The translations under genes were made by a program, and so were the position numbers. Source: an uncultured Erysipelotrichaceae bacterium (lineage in GTDB: Bacteria > Bacillota_I > Bacilli_A > RF39 > UBA660). Taken from it: a DNA stretch of 7,156 nt. A model generated the notes under the pieces. It was not told the origin of the DNA. It was given only the letters and a program-made list of their open reading frames with translations, and ran no database searches. Each line of letters starts with the position of its first letter. Positions within the stretch are counted from its first letter, which is position 1. This document shows, piece by piece, positions 6,652 through 7,156 of this stretch. The stretch spans positions 1 to 7,156 of the forward strand of contig CACWLI010000027.1 in NCBI GenBank assembly GCA_902761685.1, written 5' to 3'.

Positions 6652-6750
6652 GACAGATAAATAGTAATTTGTTGAATTGCAAGATTTCCGTAAAATTAGA
6701 ATCTTATGATTGCTCATAATATAGAAATTTTACGATTGCTTTGTTTTTTT
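6652..6750 (+). ncRNA. possible small structured RNA of about 100 nt
   Basis: An extended -10 box (6640-6645) and a T-run after a long hairpin (6740-6750) bracket about 100 bases with no convincing reading frame. The RNA would fold into a nested stem: GCAA (6679-6682) with TTGC (6736-6739), CGTAAAATT (6689-6697) with AATTTTACG (6726-6734), and an apical TTATGA/TCATAA hairpin (6704-6719, loop TTGC). A competing hairpin, AAGATT (6681-6686) with AATCTT (6700-6705), would disrupt the outer and apical stems, so the region could also act as a switch or attenuator. The downstream lipoprotein gene has its own promoter, which favours a free-standing RNA. It matches no RNA family I recognise. Both the transcript and its ends are inferred. 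Confidence 0.4.
6679..6750 (+). terminator. rho-independent terminator with nested stem
   Basis: The left arm (6679-6697) pairs with the right arm (6726-6739) through 4 bp plus a perfect 9 bp, capped by a 6-bp hairpin with a 4-base loop. TTTGTTTTTTT follows at once (6740-6750). This is the only hairpin plus T-run between the transporter operon and the lipoprotein gene. It could therefore end the possible small RNA, read-through from the transporter operon, or both. The stem is AT-rich and the loop region long, so its efficiency is uncertain. Confidence 0.55.
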
Positions 6751-6765
6751 ATAGTCAAGAAAAAG

Positions 6766-6794
6766 TTATCAAAAATGTAAAGTTGTGTTATAAT
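6766..6794 (+). promoter_or_regulatory. promoter of the lipoprotein gene
   Basis: TTATCA (6766-6771, four of six matches to TTGACA) lies exactly 17 bases before a perfect TATAAT (6789-6794). The -10 box is also preceded by TGT, an extended -10. Transcription would start near 6801, giving a leader of about 29 bases with a strong Shine-Dalgarno. This is the best-formed sigma-A promoter in the window. Confidence 0.75.
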
Positions 6795-6829
6795 ATTTGT
6801 GGTATGTGAAAAAGAGGAGGAGTTTGATT

Positions 6830-7156
6830 ATGAAAAGAAAAGTATTATTAAGTTTATTTGTGGTAGTAGTATTATTTGCAATTACAGGATGTGGAAAATC
6901 TACCGATAAAGATAGTAATGGTATATTTAGTAAATCAAATAAAAAATATTCTTGTACTTTAAAACAGGCTAAAGGAACAACATGGACGTTTGAAGTAGAT
7001 AAGAATGAAAAATTAATATTTGTTACAAAAGTAAGTAAATATAAATCAAAAGAAAACGATTATGAAAAAGATAAGAAATTCTTTACAGAACAAGTCAATA
7101 CAGAAAATTCTAAAGATTATGATTTTAGAACTTCTAAGATTGAATATGATGATGCA
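6830..7156 (+). CDS. lipoprotein of unknown function, 3' end outside the window
   Basis: An open frame starts at ATG 6830 and runs to the last base without a stop, giving 109 residues of a partial protein. A GAGGAGGA ribosome binding site ends 8 bases before the start. The N-terminus is a lipoprotein signal peptide: MKRK, a hydrophobic core of Val and Leu, and a lipobox ITGC with the lipidated Cys21. After a short Ser/Asp/Asn/Lys linker, a small domain begins with YSCTLKQAKGTTWTFEVDKNEKL (40-62), which looks like two or more beta strands. A Lys/Glu/Asp-rich segment follows. This arrangement recalls small YehR/DUF1307-type lipoproteins, which have a Cys-Thr-Leu strand near the start, but the likeness is too weak for a family call. 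The product should be anchored on the outer face of the membrane. It has its own promoter and is not part of the transporter operon. Confidence 0.75.
   Translation, partial: MKRKVLLSLFVVVVLFAITGCGKSTDKDSNGIFSKSNKKYSCTLKQAKGTTWTFEVDKNEKLIFVTKVSKYKSKENDYEKDKKFFTEQVNTENSKDYDFRTSKIEYDDA

Noticed and set aside
6706..6780. 24-codon frame beginning MIAHNIEILRLL inside the possible small RNA
   Set aside because: There is no Shine-Dalgarno before it, the start lies in a hairpin, and it reads through the T-run and into the next promoter.

Overview
The window is very AT-rich and all its genes lie on the + strand, most of them preceded by purine-rich Shine-Dalgarno sites. It looks like a low-GC Firmicute (Bacillota), perhaps an uncultured gut-type Bacilli/Erysipelotrichia-like lineage. 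That placement is inferred from composition and gene families, not from a marker gene. TGA is used as a true stop (ends of the alarmone synthetase and MMPL genes, each overlapping the next start), so this is not a UGA=Trp mycoplasma.

Region 1 (about 18-2155) is a tight four-gene operon: a small thioredoxin-fold protein whose CxxC cysteines are gone, a YugP-type membrane zinc metallopeptidase, a RelP/RelQ-like small alarmone synthetase, and a small membrane protein with a C-terminal zinc ribbon. Gaps are 13 nt, 2 nt and an 8-nt overlap. A weak hairpin followed by a T-run just after the fourth gene probably ends the transcript. The mix suggests housekeeping, stress or envelope functions, but no single pathway is evident.

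Region 2 (2184-6505) is a two-gene unit: an RND/MMPL-type (HAE3) transporter of 690 residues, coupled by an ATGA overlap to a 732-residue exported, cysteine-free protein. The latter has a beta-rich N-terminal part, YhgE/Pip-like LxxG heptads and a helical insert of about 330 residues splitting those heptads. The two probably act together at the cell surface; the substrate is unknown.

Region 3 (6506-6829) is 324 bases without a convincing gene, but it is not empty. It holds several inverted repeats, a 12-nt direct repeat, an extended -10 promoter, and a nested hairpin ending in a T-run that together could specify a small RNA of about 100 nt. A second, better promoter then drives region 4, the start of a lipoprotein gene that runs off the end of the window.

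The points most worth a second look are the possible small RNA or attenuator at 6652-6750, the cysteine-less thioredoxin-fold protein, and the large insert in the transporter partner. No CRISPR array, mobile element, tRNA or rRNA was seen.
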